A stretch of DNA of 64,000 bases from positions 186,001 through 250,000 of the forward strand of contig NW_001799211.1 in the NCBI RefSeq assembly GCF_000165425.1, in the 5' to 3' direction. The notes beneath the pieces are model-generated. The model was not told the DNA's origin and did no database searches. It was given only the letters and a program-made list of their open reading frames with translations. Positions 56,514 to 64,000 of this stretch are shown piece by piece; position 1 is the first letter of the stretch; every line of letters starts with the position of its first letter. Both the position numbers and the translations under genes were made by a program. Origin of the DNA: Paramecium tetraurelia. Lineage: Eukaryota > Ciliophora > Oligohymenophorea > Peniculida > Parameciidae.

Positions 56514-59199
56514 TCATATTTTTTTGTATTACTCGAAAAGTCTAATTATCTAAATGATAAGTGAAATATATGTTACTTTAGTTTATTTTAAATGCCTGGA
56601 CATATCAAGGGGAGTAATACTAGATTAATCCATAATGTATGGATCTGCACCATTCTATAATAACCTAGATTATTAAATTATTATATTATACCATTCTACA
56701 AAGTCCCAATTACCCTTGACAACTGCAACATGCAGAGGAGTGATTCCATCATAGTTTTACGAATTTACATCATTTGAAGAATAGACAAAATGAGATTACT
56801 TTATCATCATAATTCTATTTTTTCGGACTGCTTCAAATAAAAAATCCACCTTAATCTTATTTGAAGGAGCAGGAATTCTTAGACTTTAGATTCCTTTAGT
56901 AGTAGGAGTAGAGGCTCCTGTGCTTAAGAGAAAGCTTTTCTTTTCTGCGTTTTTACGTGTGTTTTCTTCAGTTTTTATACTACTAAAATTGATTTGATCT
57001 TTAGCTATTGTTTTACATCTTTCAAGTTATTTGTTCAAATAAAAATAAGAAACCTATTAATCTTATCCTAATTCAATTTAATGAATCATATTTTCACAAT
57101 TATCTTTGAATAAATAATAGATTTGTTTCCTTCTTTCCTCTAATTTTTACCTTAGTTTCTTTTCTCTAAATAATGATCTCAATTTTCTCTAGATCATGAT
57201 TGCTGCTCTTACTTCCCTTTATGTAGGTTAATAATTAGGACTTTTCCAATGTTCTAACTCAGGTTGATTGGGAGGTCCACCAGAATAAAATTTTAAAAAG
57301 TTTTTTCTTTGCCTCAAAGCAGGATGACTCTTTAAGCCTAATTTAAACTTCTCTTATTCTGATTTGTTGTATTAAGCATAGATTGGATTGATGTAAGCTA
57401 ATTCGTTATCTTCACATTCAAGTTTTTTGTCAATTAATAACTTTGTTGAAGGGTGAAAAACATGTCTTTTGATATTTTAAGTGAATTATACACCAATAGT
57501 ACTTTTAGGTCTAGCCATTTACTTTATATATTCCTGTCTTTTATTTTTTTCATTTTTCAATCTTGGACTTTAAGGTTGAATTTATTTTGAACTTGCTATT
57601 TATTATTTAGATGGATAATTTTAATATAAATTGTCCTCATCATTCATATCAACATATTATCTCTTCCTCTCTTTTTCAAAAACATAGTCATACAATTTTG
57701 TAATGAACTGTCTCTCAGTAATCCTACCCATTAAATAATCTTTCAATTGAGTTGCTCCTGGAACTTCACTAGGAATCTTTTCTTCGAACTTCCCAGTCCT
57801 TTCCATATGCTTAACTACTGTTTTGCACACTTTTATATATTTTCTATTTAACTCCATATTATATTCATCAATCGATTGTTTTTACAATCTTTTCTCTCTC
57901 TATGCTAATTTCAATTTCGTTTTTTCTATTTTCATTCTGATGTATTGCAATCTGGCATTAATTGTAGAAGATTTCATTTCTCCATAGTCTTTTAAAATTT
58001 ATTCGGCCAATGACAATTCCATATTGAATAACAAATCTGGGTTTACTTAATTGGCTGCTCTCTAAAAGAAGTCTTTATCCAAACAAGCATTCAGCAATTC
58101 ACTAGTATTGGCCAAAAATTGTAACTCTTAGGCTGTCAGAAATTCTCCATCTGTATATTTGTTAAGAATGTGTTCTCTTTATTATTTTTTTTTCTCATTT
58201 AATGTCATCTATTATAGAATAGGCAAGAATCCTAAATCATTCCAATTAGAACATGCTATTTCATTTCTAAAAATATTGTGAACTATAGAATTACGTAAAT
58301 AATTGTTTAGTTTAACTTCTTTACTTAGTAAATACTTTCTCCTATTAATTATTCCAAACCACTTGATATTATGATTGTTTTTATCCTTCATCATTGAAAT
58401 TGTCAAATTGCTATGTCATCTGTCTATTCGTTCTCTCTTTTATGTGTTTCAATCTATCTTATCCCAATGACTTTAAAAAATGAAATTCATTAGAATGACC
58501 ATACTTTTCCATATTCTCAAATATATGACGTGTTGTAATCACTTACACATTTTTTAGCATTAAATGCTTATTTTAAGTTTTGGCAGCCATTTGCTGATTC
58601 TCATAATCGTTTAATTTGTCTACTACAATTTATCTTAATTTATTTTTTAATTGCTCGTATTTTGTTTTCAATTATAACCATTTAAAGTGCTTTTTTGTTT
58701 AATTATTAATCTTCTCCTTTTTCATCTATTGGTCAGTCTCTTTATACTTTTGTTCTTTTAGAATAATCTTATCAGACCAGTTTTTTAACAATGTATCAAT
58801 GGTACTATTCATTTAAAGCTTAATGTATTCACTTGCTTATTAGGTAAAAATTACTGTCTTTCTGAAGATGTCTTTAGCTAATTTAATTGGGTAGGATTGA
58901 TATCAAACGCCTTCAGGATGCTAATTACATTATGTGAATGAAAACCTTTGACTCAGCCTGTTTAAAGGTTATCCTAAGCTTTAGAAAGCATTAGTCATTT
59001 GTAATCCTTAGACTGCTGTCTAAATAAGGATTGTTCCAAAGGCTGTAGTTGTATTACTGAATTCTGGATCTCCTTGTTACTCTTCAAATTATTTGAACTT
59101 TTCATCAATCTCTTTAAAATTATCATACTCATATTTAGGCACTGGTGCTTTTATTTTGTTTAATCTCTCCCAGGTTTTTATCGATTTATATTTTTGCAT
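56514..59199 (-). CDS. Large helical protein with IQ motif and ankyrin repeats
   Basis: The start at 59199 gives MQKYKSIKTWERLNKIKAPV. The first part is helical and BAR-like (FGTILIQTAVQGLQMTNAFQ; YIKLQMNSTIDTLLKNWSDK). Introns of 25 and 23 nt near 58935 and 58840 remove an apparent in-frame TGA at 58903-58905. A 28-nt intron lies near 58260. The frame runs straight through the ATG at 57518, so that is not a separate gene. An IQ motif follows (REVRAAIMIQRKLRSLFREK). The end has ankyrin repeats: QNYDGITPLHVAVVKGNWDF and LLQNGADPYIMDQSSITPLD. The stop is TGA 56514-56516. About 865 residues, probably a calmodulin-binding membrane scaffold. Confidence 0.75.
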
Positions 59200-59696
59200 A
59201 AATCAATTAATAATTAATATTTTTCCATTTTAATATTCAATTCAGATAGCCTTGAATTAATATCTATAAAATTACTGAATATTATCATTCTTCCCGCTCT
59301 CCTTCCAATAAGAATCTTTTGAATTTTTATTATATCATAATTCAATTCAAAGTGAATTATCAATTAATAAGGATAGTACAATAATACTAAATATTTATGT
59401 TACTACATTATTGTATTATTTTATATAGATACTTTCAAAAAAGAGCAATCCTTTTTTAATACTAAAATATTTTTTACTTATTAATCGTTTTTCATTTTAA
59501 TTCATTAAATTTAAATAATTACTAAAAATACCATTAACTACTTTTATTGAAAATAAATAAATCATTTAGACTAATAAAAGATTTTAATGAACAAAAATAC
59601 AAAATATTATGAATAATAGAAGAGATTTAGAAACATAATAGCATCCATAGATTGGGTTGTGAAAAAATTTTATATTATACTTATTAAATCTACTTC
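59200..59696. other. Intergenic, AT-rich
   Basis: About 500 bp of AT-rich sequence. No reading frame with protein-like content is seen. Confidence 0.45.
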
Positions 59697-62848
<3,152 letters not shown>

Positions 62849-63010
62849 AAATTTTTTAATAAAATTAGAATTTAATATAGTTGATATTTAAACAATTATA
62901 AATCAAGGTTTTCTTACTTTTTCTATAAGATTTTAATTATTCAATTGATCAACCCCAATATAAAAATGTTATATCAAATAAATTAAAATTTATGTGATAA
63001 TAAATTTAAT

Positions 63011-63992
63011 ATGAATTATAATTATTATCGAACTCAACACGATAATTTAAGAGTGATACATTAGAATTCACTCTCTGTTGGGAAATTGAAAAAGGGAATT
63101 GTATTTCAGAATTATCCTTTCAATCCAGTTTAGGGTTATAACTCAACATTTTAGGTGCGTCCACAAACATCTTAAACCTAACCTGTCAAGAAACCCTCCA
63201 CTGCTTAAGTGATAATAAATAAATAACCAAATAGTCGATTCGCCATGTTCCGAGAGCCGCAACTTCTCAGAGTCAGCGGTAACCTAATATGCTCTTTTCA
63301 GAGTAACCTAATAATCTTGAGATGGAGACAAAGCCAAGTAAGAGATTTATGAAGATATACTTTATGAAAAGTAATCTCGCCTGCCTAATTTAGCCAACTA
63401 TCGAACAATTCTACACAATCTCATGAATAATAAAGTTAAGGCACTCCCCCCTGGAGACAGGAGGAGACTATCCGTACTTAACATAGTGTAAGACAAGTTT
63501 AAAGAACTTACTATCTCAGAGATTAATCTCTTGATCTGTCAACACGAACTCTCTGAAAAGTTCTATATCTATTTTTCAGGTACAAACCACCATCTAACTT
63601 TAGATTCTGAATGGATTCCATGCAGCAAATGTTGTCAATCACCAATATTCTTGGTTTTAAGTCCACAAGCACAAAAAACAGACATATTTTGCTGTCAATG
63701 TTCTCGAAATCTATAAAATCCCCCTTAATCAGCCTTTTAGAGCACTACGCTCATTCCTAAACAATCATTTTCACAATATGGCCATTCATTGTAGGAGCAG
63801 AAGGAAAGACAAAAGGTGAGCAGGATGATAATATCAGGAAAATATCGAAAGGTTAACTTGAAGGAAATATATAATGAAGTCTAAGAACCTTAGCAAAAGG
63901 AAGAATCTTTCAATATTGAATTCCCTGTCAAAGAGAAACAATAAGAGAGCACTATTTTAGAGTTGAAAGACTTAATTAATGAATTATTCTGA
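63011..63992 (+). CDS. Hypothetical protein with a Cys4 zinc-ribbon-like site
   Basis: The start at 63011 gives MNYNYYRTQHDNLRVIHQNS. The N-terminal part is disordered, with Gln/Pro/Ser (QNYPFNPVQGYNSTFQVRPQ). One or two introns near 63200-63330 are needed to reach EIYEDILYEKQSRLPNLANY and KVKALPPGDRRRLSVLNIVQ. A 24-nt intron (near 63581-63604) precedes a zinc-ribbon-like site: SEWIPCSKCCQSPIFLV and DIFCCQCSRNL. The C terminus is acidic/helical (STILELKDLINELF), TGA 63990-63992. No family is recognised; it may bind nucleic acid or ubiquitin. Confidence 0.65.
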
Positions 63993-64000
63993 TTTAATTA

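Noticed and set aside
56311-56760. Plus-strand frame MKYRKVIKQDRE... interrupted by one in-frame TGA, possible UGA readthrough or selenocysteine
   Set aside because: The part after the TGA is antisense to the ankyrin/IQ gene, whose own frame is better; long TGA-free antisense frames are expected when TGA is the only stop.
57516-57518. ATG giving MARPKSTIGVQF as the start of a separate ankyrin gene
   Set aside because: The upstream frame runs into it without a stop and reads as protein, so it is an internal Met.
58903-58905. In-frame TGA inside the IQ/ankyrin gene, considered as recoded stop
   Set aside because: Two normal short introns (25 and 23 nt) remove it and keep a helical protein sequence.

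Overview
The window is ciliate macronuclear DNA, most likely Paramecium. TAA and TAG occur inside conserved reading frames and read as glutamine, and only TGA ends genes. The DNA is strongly AT-rich. Genes are closely packed on both strands and interrupted by introns of about 20-32 nt (GT...AG, many GTA...TAG). Two secreted trichocyst matrix proteins and an alveolin are present. All gene models were translated by eye with this code. Where introns had to be inferred from frame changes, exact ends are approximate.

Left part (1-13,100): the 5' end of ribosomal protein uL2/RPL8, a hypothetical gene, a large poly-Q coiled-coil gene, a trunk-only beta-adaptin, a sirtuin, a probable mitochondrial membrane protein, a short delta-COP, a trichocyst matrix protein and uS8/RPS15A.
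Middle-left (13,300-28,400): mostly plus-strand genes. They are a helical repeat-like protein, a Cys/His plus WD40 protein, a helical plus GRAM protein, a multi-pass membrane protein, uS15/RPS13, an acyl-CoA oxidase (minus), a coiled-coil protein, an aquaporin, a small acidic protein, a second trichocyst matrix protein and a RING protein.
A gene-poor stretch follows (28,400-34,000), with short or poorly resolved genes and one coiled-coil gene. Next come a tiny small-Tim chaperone gene, a cyclin and an alveolin.
Right half (37,800-64,000): a VHS / coiled-coil / adaptin-appendage protein, a metallophosphoesterase, a glutamine amidotransferase, a dual-specificity phosphatase, a compact minus-strand block that includes an LRR-ankyrin protein, a TPR-SET methyltransferase, TTC27, UTP11, a Tim44-like mitochondrial protein, an IQ/ankyrin protein, a DUSP-MYND-UCH ubiquitin protease and a terminal zinc-ribbon gene.

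By theme, several genes belong to vesicle coats and membrane shaping (beta-adaptin, delta-COP, the VHS-appendage protein, the GRAM protein). Others belong to ribosome production (uL2, uS8, uS15, UTP11, perhaps TTC27), the cortex and secretory organelles (alveolin, trichocyst proteins), and mitochondria (small Tim, Tim44-like, the 7.9 kb gene). No rRNA, tRNA, CRISPR array or transposon was seen. The gene order looks like ordinary housekeeping chromosome. The most unusual items are the VHS-to-appendage architecture, the shortened adaptin and delta-COP, an aquaporin without the second-NPA arginine, and divergent start codons only 10-14 bp apart.
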